Assembly: GCA_020081605.1 (NCBI GenBank)
Contig: JAHREC010000016.1
Span: 1,178,001-1,242,000 of the forward strand
Direction of reading: 5' to 3'
Source: Albifimbria verrucaria
Taxonomy: Eukaryota; Ascomycota; Sordariomycetes; Hypocreales; Stachybotryaceae
Length of the DNA: 64,000 nucleotides
The translations under genes and the position numbers were made by a program. Under the pieces are notes generated by a model. The model did no database searches and had not been told where the DNA came from. It saw nothing but the letters and a program-made list of their open reading frames with translations. Below are positions 1 to 12,054 of the stretch, piece after piece (position 1 is the stretch's first letter; each line of letters starts with the position of its first letter).

Positions 1-1480
1 ATGTGCCAGAAATGAAGTTGTAAATCTTGTCATGAGGCTGCGCAGGGAATAGACGTCTTGGGAACTTCTTGGGAAGTCTTTCACGATTCTCCCCATTGAT
101 GGACTCATCGGCCTCGATGGGCAGCTCCTCAATAATACTGCCCATGCGTCTGGCTTCGCGATCAGGGTAAGCTCTTATGAAGAGGGTCATCCAGTCTCTG
201 AAACCATTTGTAGTGAGAGCAGGGATATATGGCCTGCCCTTACTGTGTTCCTGAACGAGATGATACTCGCAGCGCAAGTCCTGGTATAGATGTTCCAAGT
301 CTTTGAATGCTTGTTTGGTAGAGCAATGGAATATCTCTATGTGTTGTTAGGACCGACCCATAACTTCGCGGCTGATCGTGACTTACGGTGGAAGGCGATG
401 ACTTCTGAATCAATCATGTACCTTTTGTAAAATAGGCAAAGCTTCTCTGGGGTAATCACTAAAGACTCTGCCGGGCTGAATTCATTAATCTTCAGGTCAT
501 TAGCTATACTTTCTTCAATACTATTTAGAGCTAGGGCATACCAAATAGTTAGCTATTCCTCGTAGGACTTGCTTCAATCGACTAGTTGGCTCCTGGTTGT
601 CATCAAACAACTGGCCCCATTTTTGGTCTATAGCAGAGAGGCTAGAAGCAGACTCTGGTCTTGGAGGAAAGTAGATACGGGTAGTTGGAGGAACAGAAAC
701 ACCTTCCGCGTAACGGTTCGGAGGCATGGTAGGGCGACGGTCGGACCATCTAACATTCGGCTTGACCTTTTGGTCGTTCATGCTGAACGATCGTAGGGAC
801 GAAGGCCGTGCAGCACCAAAGGGAGCTACGTCTTGTTGACAGGTGGAGCTGATTGATGTGGCAGAAGACACAGACTCTGATCGTACTGATGAATCGGGTG
901 TCTGCAATGGTGAGCTGATCAAAGGGGAGATAGGTGACGCTGCGAATAGAGAGTCTGGTGTTGCGTCTCCACCATCGCTGGAGATATTTCCTACAACCTC
1001 TGTATCATCATCCTCGACGGTGGCTTGGTAAGGCTTGCTCGGCCGGGTCATCGGTGAGATGCTTCCACTTGTTGATCGAGACGCAGAGATTTTGGCATCA
1101 CAGACTGTGTCTGATTCGCTATCTCCTTGGGAGGTTTCAGCAACTGCTAAACGACTCAGTATTGTTTCCATTATGTGTGGTGAGAAGTTGATTAACTTAC
1201 GCTCGCTCTTCACCTTTTCAACAATTTCTTCAAAGAGCTGGGCTCTGAACTCCTCCATTGTGAGTTTCTCCATGATCATGTTGATCTGGCTGGATGTCAA
1301 GGTAGAGCGTGACTTAGACGGAGCTTTTATATGCGAGGGAGAGCACTCTTGCTCAACACTTTCAGGAAACAGGCCGGCTATGTCAGCAGTATAATGGCTA
1401 CAGCCGGTGTCGTCCGAGCATAATCCCGTTTCCGTCTCGCATCCAGACGAGGTGAAGACTGGTTGGTGATCGTCTGTCAT
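1..1480 (-). CDS. DUF7514-domain protein, 3' part outside window
   Basis: Partial gene reading leftward off the window edge. The start at 1480 is a guess; an upstream in-frame ATG lies at 1585. The N-terminal half is Ser/Thr-rich and low complexity, with one conserved helical stretch (LTMEEFRAQLFEEIVEKVKS) about 80 residues from the start. The DUF7514 domain begins at WGQLFDDNQEPTSRLKQVLR. It continues through two introns (541-490 and 386-337, both GT..AG, with a branch-like TAAT/CTAAC) into ITPEKLCLFYKRYMIDSEV and GRPYIPALTTNGFRDWMTLF. DUF7514 is a fungal family of unknown function; nothing here indicates a role. No frame break is needed in the part seen. Confidence 0.75.
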
Positions 1481-1585
1481 TACGCCTTGAGTATGGCAAC
1501 ACAAGATGGAGCTCCTGTGCTCGGGTAGACACTGGATGGGCTTGGGTATCGATGCAGAACGGTATATCATCCGATGGAGGGTCAA

Positions 1586-3564
1586 TGTTCACTCGAGGAA
1601 ATGTCCAACGAGACCATGATATGGGAAGAAAAATTGGATCATGGCAAGCAACTTTGCAGGAGCAGATGCTCTTGTCTTATGGTCGGGAGACCCGACTGGG
1701 CTACCAATGCGTGACCGACGGGCACACAGCATGAGCGTACACAGCATCCAGAGGTTTCCAACGGCTGTGACAACAACAACAACACTAACATGGAGAGGGG
1801 CCCTCGCAGGAAGGGTGCGAAGCCAAGTCAAGGAAGCTCGAGCCACGAAGCGCAAGGCTCCCGGGTTTCAAAGACGAACAATTCCAACTTTCACCTCCGC
1901 AGTGGATGTGCAGAACACTGACGCCATGCAGCCATCATATCGGGGTACTGCTTGGTATCACCAGTCTGAAGCGTGTGGCGATAAGGACGAACCTTGCTGG
2001 CCACGCCTACGGTGGTACAGCATGAAGACATAAAGAGGGGGAGGAAGGGAGGCAGCAACCGCAGTCTGATATGACATGCCACTCACACAACTATGTAAAA
2101 GCATGTGATTCCATGCTAAGTGTACGATTGAGAACATATTGACTGGGATAGGCCTGTTCGGCAGACCGGCCCATTCACACCTCAGCAGGCACAACACCCC
2201 CATCTTCCCGTACGGATCGGCAGGCTGTCATCCAGACGGCACAGATACAATCCGAGCCATCCATCGGATCGATACGGGCTCGACTAGAAAGACTGCGCGA
2301 TCATAGACTCTAGTGTTTGCGTACCCGATGCACCCTCATGTCATGCTTGACAAGACCCTTCACCGCCAATCCACCATGCGGCTCTGCCGTGACTCGCTCT
2401 GTCAAGACTAGCCGTGTAGGACAGATCGCCCACTGGGGGTTGATATGCCTGAGAAACACAAGAAGACCTGACCACAAACGGACGGCTCTCTCAAATGTGC
2501 CTTGTCCCCTCTCTTCTCTTTGGCCGATCCGCCCCAGGGACGATAGCAGGGATACCGCGGTGAACGGAATCGGAAGTGCATGTAGGTATGTCGTACAGTA
2601 AATGTCTCTTCCTCTCCACGTCCACGGGTCGCCTAGGGATTAAGTACGCGTTTGCAACAAGCCGCAGTCTGGACCTCCATGTAAGCCAAATGGCGGATCC
2701 TTTGCGATTACGCCGCCTTGCCAAGGCCCTGTGATCGTCTCTCAATTGCAGGCTGTGCATAGGCAGCATAAAACTGCATATTGTGAAGCTCGCCTCACCG
2801 AGATGCACGTCCTTTGTAATGGCTGAGCAAACTTGATCTCGCCTCACACCATGCACCAATCCACGATGCCAGCATACCCTAGGACTATTTGTTTGCTCAA
2901 TGCCAACCCTCTCCCTCGCCCCCGTCGACTGCTCCCTGTTGCTTCCCGGCTCGGACGGCTGAAACCATAGCGCGTCTGTAAGTCAGGCTCTGGGCGCAAC
3001 AGCTGAAAGGCAGGAAATGCACATAACTGGGCTGTGTGGCAGCACGGTCTGGGCTAATGTTGAAACGGGTAAAGGCAGAGAACACGTGGTGAAGCGGTAG
3101 CCCGCTCATGTGCAATATAACACTGAGAAGACGGGAGATAGCAGAATGGTACGATGCCTTGACACGATACAGCAATCCTCTTCCTCATTGGAACGAGGCG
3201 ACTGCAGTTCGCACAACGCAACGCAGGTAGTCGCCTTACGAAGACACATCGGATGAATATATGAATGAGGCTGCAGGTTACCAAGGCATTGAGTTTGCTT
3301 GCAAATGGCATGTTTTCATAGAAGGTACTCGGCATAGGCAGTTCTGAATCAAGTTGATATTCGAGTCGTGATAAAAAAATAATGCTGCTTGAACAGGTTG
3401 ACAAGATGAAAACAATGGCTATCTTGAAAGACGTAATGATGCTGCAGTCCGTAAACCAAAATGATGTACTCCAATCAGTGGTATCCCTTCTCCTCCTCCG
3501 GTGCACATTTCTATCCCTGACCTAAGTCTCCATCTCTTGGCATGCAATCCTTCATACACGTATT
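1586..3564. other. intergenic spacer, no gene recognised
   Basis: About 2 kb between the 5' end of the DUF7514 gene and the 3' end of DPL1. Only short unsupported reading frames occur. A CAA/ACA microsatellite lies near 1768-1788. It should hold the DUF7514 promoter. Confidence 0.5.
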
Positions 3565-5571
3565 CTACGCCTTGTACAACAGGTCCAGGAAACCCTTGGC
3601 CAAATCAACAACAACGCTCTTGTTTGGCAAGGAACCAGCCACGCCGTACAGCGCCGCTGAGTCTCCGACGGCCTTGCCCTTGGCGCCCTTGCCCTCGACA
3701 ATGCGCACGCGCTCCTTCTCGCGCTCCTCCTCCACGACGGTCTCGAGATCGGCCACGAGCTTCTCCCAAGCCTTGGTCGTGGGCATCGTAACAGCGATGT
3801 GCACGGCTGGGGGTTCTGCAGAGCGTTGAGGTGCCAGCCCTTGCTTGACATACCGTCGGCAATGTCATAGACGTCAAGGTTGCGGGCTGAAAAGGCCACA
3901 ACGGACACGAGCGGTCGGCCCATAATCTCCAGCTCGCCGTTCAGTGAGGGTGTGTCACGGATAGCATCGGCGATTTTCTTGGCGGTGCCGACAATACGAA
4001 CACAGGCATCAATGTAGCCTGATTCGCCAACGGACATAAGACTCGTCCAGCATCCAGCAATCAGAGCACCGGGACGAGACCCAGCAATACCAGGCGACGC
4101 GTACACGCCACCAGTCCAGTTGGGCGAGACAAAGTACTGGTAGGCACGAAGCTCGGCGCTGCGGTAGAGGACGGTAGAGTTACCCTTGGGTGCAAAACCA
4201 TACTTGTGGGTGTCGCAGCTAATGCTGGTCACACCCTTCAGACGGAAATCGAAAGGCACTGTCTCGAAACCAGACTTCTCCAGGAACGGCATAAGGAAGG
4301 AACCGAGGCAGCAATCAACGTGCAGGCAGAGCTTCTTGCGCACGGCAAGCTTGGACAGGGCGCTGATGTCGTCGATGACACCGTGGGGGAAGTTGGGGGC
4401 TGAGCCGACGAGCATAATGGTGTTGGCGTTGATGAGACGGGAAACGGCGCGGACGTCGACCTGGTACGACGGGGCAGGGCAGGCAACCAGGTGGACCTTG
4501 ATCTTGAAGTACTCTCCGGCCTTGAAAAAGGCAGCATGGCCGGTCTCGGGGACGATCCTGTAAAGAGCGGTTAGGCTAACTCCAGCTGCCGTACGACGGG
4601 GGCCGGCACTTACATCTCGGGCTCGGTGACACCACGCTCGTGGTATGCCTTTGACGGGCAGACAGACAAGCCATCAAAATACTCTCGGTTCCGCCGCTGG
4701 TGGAGACACCAGCAGCGCCGGGAGGTCCGTGGAACAAGTTGAGGACCATGCTGACAACCTCGGCCTCCATCTTGCGCACGCCGGGGAAGACATCCGGGTG
4801 GATGGGATTGGCCACGGTGAACTTGCCGTAGGCCTCGGTCTGCAGCTTCATGAGATTGTCCTCACCGTGATAGACGGCGCCGGAGACGAAACCATCCTCC
4901 CAGCGGGTATGATCCATGGTGGCGAGGCTTTCGAGTTCGGCGCGGAGGACATCTTCGGGGAGGCCCTCCTTAGGGAGAACGAGGTAGCGGGTCTTGTCGA
5001 GGGGCACGAGTTTGCTGGACAGCTTATCGAGGGACTCCTTGACCTGCGCCTGAACGCGGCCGCGCACGCCAGGGGCACGCAGGAAGAGACCGTAGAGGAT
5101 GCGGCGGATGTCGTGGTAGAGGTCGAGGGTGGAGCCGATGATGCCGCGGCCCTTGAGTTTCCAGAAGGCCCGGCGGGTCCAGCGCAGGACGAAGAAGAAA
5201 AAGACGATGTTGCGGAGCCTATTAAAAGAGAGGTTGCATGTCAGCGTCTTGGTTCATTGGAGAAAGGCGAGCGTTGTGGTGTTGGTTGTGGTGGTGGCGA
5301 TGACGCTGGTCAGGACACCAAGACAGATAACGACGGCGACAGCAACGATGATGACAGAACAGACAAGCAACAGCAACGCCAGGCAAGATCCGATCGTCAA
5401 TCTCGGTCCAAAACAACACAAACAATGCGATCCAGGACCATCCAGAATTATTTCCATCGCACCAAGGACGGGGCCAGGGGTCACTCACAGTTCCAGGCTC
5501 AGCAACTCGAGCGAGACAGCCTGCCGTCTGCGGTTAACAGAGTCCAGGCCAGCCCGCAAGCTGACGGGCAT
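3565..5571 (-). CDS. DPL1: sphingosine-1-phosphate lyase (Dpl1 type)
   Basis: PLP-dependent ER-membrane lyase that cleaves phosphorylated sphingoid bases to a fatty aldehyde and phosphoethanolamine, the exit step of sphingolipid breakdown. Exons read 5571-5489, 5218-4614 and 4557-3565; the first intron is unusually long (270 nt). Order: short lumenal start, one membrane segment (LLRNIVFFFFVLRW), the GVSTSGGTES phosphate-binding motif, DCCLGSF, and the PLP-lysine motif SCDTHKYGFAPKG. Two 1-nt breaks interrupt the frame: an A-run at 4650-4652 (after CLSARQ) and a C-run at 3809-3813 (after NALQNP). With one base restored at each, the exons total 1683 nt (560 residues), normal for the family. The start at 5571 is the ATG that splices in frame to the membrane segment. 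Confidence 0.93.
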
Positions 5572-7032
5572 GCGTGAGCTTCCAGGCATTGCGAAAAGAA
5601 TCGATGATGGTGTTGTCTGACTTGAGAAACCCAGACAAGGGGACAATGCCACGGGCCTCCAGGTCTATATCAAGTGGTCGAAGGGACGGGGGAACAAGAC
5701 AAGTCAAGACAAGGCCGTTCGAGAAACCGGGACGGAGCAGTTTGGGGGCAGAAAAGACGCCAAATTATTCCATTACTGTACGTACCGGTTCGTCCTCTTT
5801 GCCGTGTAGGGAAACCATCCTGCCCAGGTAGGCAATGACATAAGTGGGGCGCGCTCCCGGGCCGCGGGTACATGCCCCGTCACACAATCTCGCATGGGCC
5901 AGCAGGTATTTAGCATTCTCCAGCACGGAACTTGGCGATGGGTCCCGCTGCGGCCTCGCTCCGCCCGTTCGCTCTTCTTCCTCTTGAGGTTGGGGGCGGG
6001 AGGGAAGGCAGGGAGGGGGAATCGCCAACATCGATCCATTGGCATCGATCACATGCGTTCTCGTCCAACGTGCATGACGAACCCATGCTTGACGGGCTAA
6101 TTAGCTGCGTCTCCCGCCCGCCCTACACGTAATCCTACCGTTGTGCCGTCTCTCCAACGGAGACATTTTGGCTGTTGGTTTTGGTCCTTTGGTTTTCTGC
6201 ACGACTAAATTAACCTGGGCATAATATAACTGGCTTTGCTGCTTCTTCTGTCTCACAATCGCCTCTGGAAAACGGCATAAACCAATCCAATTTATCCCCT
6301 TACAACGTGCGATATGCCCTGCAACTCCATCTACTTAGTCTACGACCCGCCACTCCCGGGCATGTTGGTTGTTCCTTTTCTGCCGCTCCCTACTGCTCGG
6401 CTGCAGCGTTGTGGCATATGATTCAACGCCATGGGCTGGTCGATCGTGTTACTAAAACTTTAGTCAACCGATCATGACGCGTTTCAGCTTGCCATTGCCC
6501 TGCTCCAACTTCAAACTTATGCTTGCTTATCGACCAACTAAGGCACAACTCCGTCCTCGCTTATACACCACCGCCAATTAATTCGAGGGCGCCTTTACTT
6601 TGGTTATCGTACGTAAATCGAGCCTAAATCCACCTTAACCATCCTTAGTATCTATCCTCTGTGGATCAGGCATGCAAGGAGCCATGAGTTATTCCGTAGC
6701 ACCGCTTGCCACACTTCGTATTCAAGTTAGCCTTTCTTCAATTATGCCTTACAGCACATATGACTTGCAAATTTGACGTCGAGACCCTGTCATCTGATGT
6801 CTATTTGATCCAAGGGTCCAATTAGAACCCGGAAAAGAAAATGAAACCAGGGCTCCATGTGCGCCCATAGTCAAACACGTATCCATCTACACACATACAA
6901 TACATGACCACTTAATGCTCAACCCTTATGGGAAATCAAACGCCGGGCTTCTAGCCCCCTCGGAACCATGCTCCAATTGAACGCCAATCCTCTTGCACGC
7001 GAATGCTGCTGTCGTCTTGCCTGCCTTTTCCC
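5572..7032. other. intergenic spacer; DPL1 upstream region
   Basis: 1.46 kb holding the DPL1 promoter and the 3' flank of the mannosyltransferase. No protein family, tRNA or repeat recognised. It becomes AT-richer and pyrimidine-rich between 6140 and 6700. Confidence 0.5.
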
Positions 7033-8102
7033 TCACACTACTCCAAACGCTGTCCTCCACATCTGCAGGTATTGCTTGGCTTCCGCCTCACAGCTCTGCT
7101 TGCCCGTCTCTGCGCAATCGGGGAACATGACCACAAAGTCACCCGTCTGATATACGTCGCCCATATCTGCGCTAGTATATGAGGCAAGCGTGCGCTGTGG
7201 CACGAGGGCGAGTTTCGAGAGCATTGTGGGGTGCCACTGCACGATGTGTTCCTGCTTCAGCGTTAGCAATGACTGCTGATAGCATGTAGCTAACCCTAAC
7301 CAAAAAAATTTGGTTCTTCTCAACTTACCAAGGCATGTCTCTCGGCTTTCTGAAAGTTGTAAGACCGGTACAGGGATCGAACCACGTCTCGATGAAAAAC
7401 TTGGCCCAGTCTCCATTCCTTATGATCATGTTGTTCGATACAAGACCGTCGCGGTCTTGGCTAATGACAAAATCGGTATCATCGCCTCGCAAAAACGAAA
7501 ACGTCTTGATGATGCTGTCCGGGGGACAACGGGATAGTCCTTGATCATGAGGCTCTCTAGTTTCTTCGAGCTGAGCAGCTGCTCTTCCAATGACTTGCTC
7601 GGGTCCATGATGTATGCATCCTGGTCGAGGTACCAGAAGAACTTGGCGTCAGGGAAGAGAGTGAGCGCATGGCGCAAAGCTACCAACTTGGCCCATGATT
7701 GGGGTGCACCCTGGGTATCGTAGTCGAAGGCCTTGACGACCATTGCCTCGTAGCCTGCCACCGCATGTTAATCACCGGGTCGGGTTCGCAAAGCCGTTGC
7801 CGCTTACCATATTTGGCCGCATACAGCTCCCTGTTCTCCTTAATCGTATTCAAGTAGGCATTGTTATATTTCGTAGGGTCGACAACCGTGACAATCACCA
7901 CCGGAGGCTTGCCAGACGGTACATGCTCTCGATAAGGACTTGAGCCGCCAGATCGACTCAGGAGGTAAAAGAAGACAAGGACTGCTCCAAGAATAAGGAG
8001 AATTGTCCTCAAGCGACTCCTACGAACCAGTCCAGACGTGGATGATCTCGGTCGGAAGTGCGCCGCATTGGAGTTTTTGCGAGTGCGGTATGCGAATTGC
8101 AT
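7033..8102 (-). CDS. GT34 (GMA12/MNN10 family) Golgi mannosyltransferase subunit
   Basis: Type II membrane glycosyltransferase, probably part of the alpha-1,6-mannan polymerase (Mnn10/Mnn11 type) that extends N-glycan outer chains. Exons 8102-7808, 7754-7329 and 7251-7033. The cytosolic N-terminus is basic, followed by one signal-anchor (LRTILLILGAVLVFFYLLS) and then the catalytic domain with SWAKLVALRHAL and the DXD-containing FFWYLDQDAYIMDP. The C-terminus is VQWHPTMLSKLALVPQ..ADMGDVYQTGDFVVMFPDC. Two 1-nt breaks: the C-run at 7521-7525 (after DYPVVP) and the one at 7373-7375 (WFDP-LYRS). Restored, the exons total 942 nt (313 residues). Whether it is the Mnn10 or Mnn11 orthologue cannot be decided by eye. 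Confidence 0.9.
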
Positions 8103-9260
8103 GTTGGATATGCGGTCAGTCCTGGATGGACGCCGCCTCGTTGGACAGAGATGCCGTCTCTCGCAACTGTTGCTTTCCTGTCCGTTCGGTTCGCCTAGGA
8201 TGTGCTCGTTCGTGCGTCGATGCGAGTCCGTATCAAAGTGTCCTCAAGGGCGCAATATTGCTTCGTCGAGGAAATTGGGATTCCAGGTCCACCGGGGTTC
8301 TGGCTCAACGGAAACGGAAACTGTCCGCAAAAGGGTCGCCGGCAGTGAGACAAGCGGTGGGGATGAAAACGAGCGACAACAGCCGTATGGCAGACGGGTC
8401 CGACGCCTGCGTTGCTTATCAGATAGGCCAGAATCAACTCTGGTGTTTGCGGCGCTCCTTGACCTCCACGTCGCATCACCCTCCCTGGACAAATGGTGCT
8501 GAGCAGATCCACCTAGCAGGTCGAGTGTGCATGTGGTGCAGGGGTGGGTGGCAGATGGTGGGATGCTTTTCTGAGCGTCTCCTTGCCTAAGCTCTAGCGA
8601 CCAACCACCCGGTACCGGCTCTACGAAATGCCGATGCCTCCTGTGTGCTCTGCATGCCATCACCAGCAGCCAGATACTCCCGCATGTGTAAGACAAAATC
8701 TACTGGACAATGCATGGTTAGGACAAAAAGACTGCACGTGGATATTGCCATTATTATATATTTTTCACAATATACTCAGACTTGGGCAACCTGAATCAAG
8801 CAGTCCTCACAAAAACGATCTGGTTAGGAGCGAATACGATTATTTAGTCTATTCATAACTATTCGAGCCTGCTGCTATCTTACATCATGCAAGCTTCGTA
8901 TTGCCTTTCGTATCCAGCAGCCATCCATAGGCCGCGTACAAAAATGTGCCAGTTACAAGAAGGCGAACTACCCACAATGGACGTACTATGTTGTACCCAG
9001 TAGACGCTAAATGTGCTTTGAGTTGCCAGATGGCGCCTCGATACACGGCATGCACTGACATTCACGCATCTGACCAGCGAGTATGGAACCAAAACGGTCC
9101 ATTCTCAAGGTCTTGATGGTGCGTCAATCTCTGCACACAGACTAGTTGACTTGACACGGAAGAGCGAGTTCGAGGCAACTTAAGAGTGTGCAGGGTGGAA
9201 ATTTGCTGGTCTACCAGGACCATGTGCAGTGCACGTCGTCGTGGAGGCTCGGGAGGTTCA
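8103..9260. other. intergenic spacer; mannosyltransferase upstream region
   Basis: 1.16 kb of promoter/5' leader for the leftward mannosyltransferase plus the 3' flank of the RING-CH gene. Overlapping reading frames at 8003-8700 on both strands show no family signature. AT-rich at 8740-8870. Confidence 0.5.
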
Positions 9261-10262
9261 TCACTGAGCTTTTGTAGCATCATCGCCAATGTCGTCCTCC
9301 TCTGGATCGACATAATCGTCGTCGTCGTCGTCCCCACCGACATCGAGAACCTTGTCACTCACATTTTTGAGGACGCGCGCGCTCACAGCTTGGACGGCTT
9401 TCCAGATACCCGTGAGAAAAGTGGCCACGCCGATAAGGACAACGAGGAGGTCTATTCGTTGCCTCCCTGTGCCGCGTCTACCGGAACCCATCAGACCGCC
9501 TCGGAGATTCAACCAGTGCCAAGGCGACAGGGCCAAGCCTGTCTTCAAGAATCCGACCAAGCCTAGAGAGAAGAATCCTTTGAGGAAGTGTTCGCCCCAT
9601 GTGGTGCGCTCCGAGGGTAGGGGCACCCTTTGAGCCTCAACATCCGTGATGACATTGGTGACGGTATCGCTTATGGTGCCAATCGGGTCGACCCATAGAT
9701 CAAGAATGGGGTCGGCGACGAAGCCAAGCGTGAAGACACATAATATGAGGATAAATATTGTTAGAACCACTTTGGCCAACCTGCTACTCAGCACTGCTGC
9801 CCAGTGCAGCCGAGCCATTCGGTACGTGAACTTGCATGTCGGGCATTGCCAATAGTTCCGTGTAGCTGTTGGGTTTGAAAGCCGCCATGCGTCAAGACAA
9901 CCTTCGTGTACATATCTTTGAGAGCCTTTGCACTTGCAGGGCGACAGCAATCTGCCAAGATCTGGATCCTCTGAGAGGTATGTCGGTTTCGAAGACGACG
10001 TGGGTATACCAAAAGAGGATGCCGAGGTCTCAGGATACGTAGGAGGCACCGTCTCGAGGCATATTCGACAAGTCCTCGGACCATAGCGTCTCTGCCGTCC
10101 CTTAGGGTCGGGCTTGGGGTTGGATTCGGCGCGTGCGCCTTCGGGAGCCTTGTTCTGAGGAGGCTCTTCTCGCCGCAGATGAGGCCCGGGCTCCGGCGAT
10201 GATGCTCCTTCAGCCGAGGATTTGTCCACGTTGGACCAATCCCAGGTCGGCGTCGCATCCAT
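9261..10262 (-). CDS. RING-CH (MARCH-type) membrane E3 ubiquitin ligase
   Basis: Predicted transmembrane E3 ligase with a variant RING (C4HC3): RTCRICLE near residue 65, then CKCKGSQRYVHEGCLDAW and WQCPTCKFTYR supply the remaining ligands. Three hydrophobic segments follow (LAKVVLTIFILILCVFTLGF; FLKGFFSLGLVGFL; LLVVLIGVATFLTGIW). The cytosolic tail is very acidic (GGDDDDDDYVDPEEDD). One uninterrupted exon of 333 codons, one of the few long frames here with no break. The ATG at 10262 (MDATPTWDW) is preferred over an upstream one at 10382 because the extra 40 residues look like leader sequence. It lies head-to-head with PRE8. The substrate is unknown; it resembles fungal MARCH-like proteins, which work in membrane-protein quality control. 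Confidence 0.88.
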   Translation of the reverse strand: MDATPTWDWSNVDKSSAEGASSPEPGPHLRREEPPQNKAPEGARAESNPKPDPKGRQRRYGPRTCRICLETVPPTYPETSASSFGIPTSSSKPTYLSEDPDLGRLLSPCKCKGSQRYVHEGCLDAWRLSNPTATRNYWQCPTCKFTYRMARLHWAAVLSSRLAKVVLTIFILILCVFTLGFVADPILDLWVDPIGTISDTVTNVITDVEAQRVPLPSERTTWGEHFLKGFFSLGLVGFLKTGLALSPWHWLNLRGGLMGSGRRGTGRQRIDLLVVLIGVATFLTGIWKAVQAVSARVLKNVSDKVLDVGGDDDDDDYVDPEEDDIGDDATKAQ

Positions 10263-10851
10263 AGCGAGAGGGAGAGTGAAACACTGGATACTGCTTCGAC
10301 CAATAACAGGCGGTGATGTTGCGCTGCTTCTAAGGCAGAGAGGAATGGGCATATAAAAGATGTGCCGGTTGGCTTCAAACAAAGAGACCTACATTGTAGA
10401 CCAGAAATATGGTCAGAGGGTGGAAGGCTGAGCAACCATGCAGACAGGGGATGGGCGGGGTTATGCGTCAGTTCATAATAGCAGGAGGCCAGAGGCTGCC
10501 AAGAAGTCCGCCAACAGAAGAGGACACCTGAGCCTTTGGGAGCGGAAATGAAGTAAAGATGGCCGAATGTGCCGGATGGAACAAGAGATGGTCATGCACG
10601 CATTTGCACGATGGGTTGGGAAAGAAATGGTGGACTGGGAGGCCCGGAGCCGGCCAAACTGTTTTTCCACCACCACGGCAGGGAAGCTCGACGCGCAGCT
10701 CGCTGTGCCTGGAGTGGGAGCTTAGAGGCAGGCAAACCACAAGCTCCGATCACCTACCTCAACCATTCCTCCAAGTGCGGCTCTCCCATTATCACATCTC
10801 TGCACCACTAGCTAGCCCTCAAAGCCCCGTCGCAAGAGAACATCAGGAGCT
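10263..10851. promoter_or_regulatory. divergent promoter region, RING-CH / PRE8
   Basis: 589 bp between the two start codons, so it must serve both genes. No TATA box close to either start; no repeat seen. Confidence 0.5.
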
Positions 10852-11964
10852 ATGGCCGATCGTTACTCCTTCTCCCTCACCACCTTCTCGCCAAGGTACG
10901 TCCCTCTATGATGTGATGCGGGTCAGCGAACCTCACCTACAACTACATGCTAACCAATTTCCAGCGGCAAGCTTGTGCAAATCGGTATGCTGCTGTCCCT
11001 GACGAGCTCTGCAGCTCTACCAAGGGCTTTTGGGGTGGTTGAACAATACGTCCAGCATCGCTAACTCACATCCCCGCAGAGTATGCTTTGAATGCGGTCA
11101 ACCAGGGCATCACTGCCTTGGGAATCAAGGGTACGTCACCGACTATCTGCTGAGGCATGCGTCCGCTTCTCGCCCACTGACATCGTGTTAGCTACGAATG
11201 GAATTGTCCTAGCCACCGAGAAGAAGTCGTCGTCTCCTCTCGCCGACCAGAGCTCCCTATCTAAGATCAGCCACGTTACCCCCAACATCGGCATGGTCTA
11301 CTCCGGCATGGGCCCTGATTACAGAATCCTCGTCGACCGCGCGCGCAAAGTCTCACACACCGGCTACAAGCGTATCTACAACGAGTACCCTCCCACACGC
11401 ATATTGGTCCAGGACGTCGCCAGGGTCATGCAGGAAGCCACTCAGTCGGCCGGTGTGCGCCCATACGGTGTCAGTCTCCTGATCGCCGGTTGGGACGAGG
11501 GTATCGAGCCAGAGGCGGAGGAGGCGGAGGCCACCGAGGGTGAGGAGAAGAAGCCCAGCAAGAAGACGGGTGGCATCCACAAGGGCGGCCCCATGCTCTA
11601 CCAGGTCGACCCTCGGGCAGCTACTACCCTTGGAAGGCTACGGCCATCGGAAAGAGTGCGACCAAGGCAAAGACTTTCCTGGAGAAGCGATACTCGGAGG
11701 AGCTGGAGCTGGAGGATGCCATCCACATCGCTCTGCTTACCCTCAAGGACAACATTGAGGGTGAGATGAACGGAGATTCGATCGAGATTGGTGAGTTACC
11801 TGTGGAAACAAAGAACCCACGACAACCCATTGCTAACGTATGTCAGGCATTGTCGGTCCCCAGCTGAGCACCTGCTTGGTCTCGAAGGTGTTGAGGGTGC
11901 TGTAGGCCCACGTTTCCGGAAGCTGACTCCTCAAGAAATTGAGGATTACCTGACAAGTCTATAA
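10852..11964 (+). CDS. PRE8: 20S proteasome subunit alpha type 2
   Basis: Outer-ring alpha-2 subunit of the 20S proteasome. Five exons: 10852-10895, 10965-10984, 11080-11130, 11192-11790 and 11847-11964; the early ones are very short, as is usual for this gene. Signatures: [20 protein letters not shown] (alpha N-terminus), [54 protein letters not shown]. An acidic/lysine-rich insert (residues about 140-165, [18 protein letters not shown]) precedes [10 protein letters not shown]. Two 1-nt breaks: near 11610-11612 ([13 protein letters not shown]) and 11858-11861 ([14 protein letters not shown]). With these restored the CDS is 834 nt, 277 residues, somewhat longer than yeast because of the insert. 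Confidence 0.95.
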
Positions 11965-12054
11965 GTCGTTTAGAGCAGTAGTAACGGAAAACACGTCATG
12001 TACAATAGAGGGATGATACAGGCTCGTTAGAGCGATTATGAATGCTACCATAAC

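Noticed and set aside
1641..2033. 130-codon plus-strand frame upstream of DUF7514
   Set aside because: No recognisable domain, low-complexity Thr run from a CAA/ACA microsatellite.
5254..5484. Hydrophobic frame on the minus strand resembling a membrane protein
   Set aside because: Lies in the DPL1 first intron and ends in a stop before exon 2; the real membrane anchor is in exon 2.
7288..7310. Two CCCTAA-like telomeric units
   Set aside because: Only two copies, and they fall inside a mannosyltransferase intron; too short to mean telomere fusion.
8003..8696. Overlapping long frames on both strands
   Set aside because: No domain or family pattern; they lie in the 5' region of the mannosyltransferase gene.
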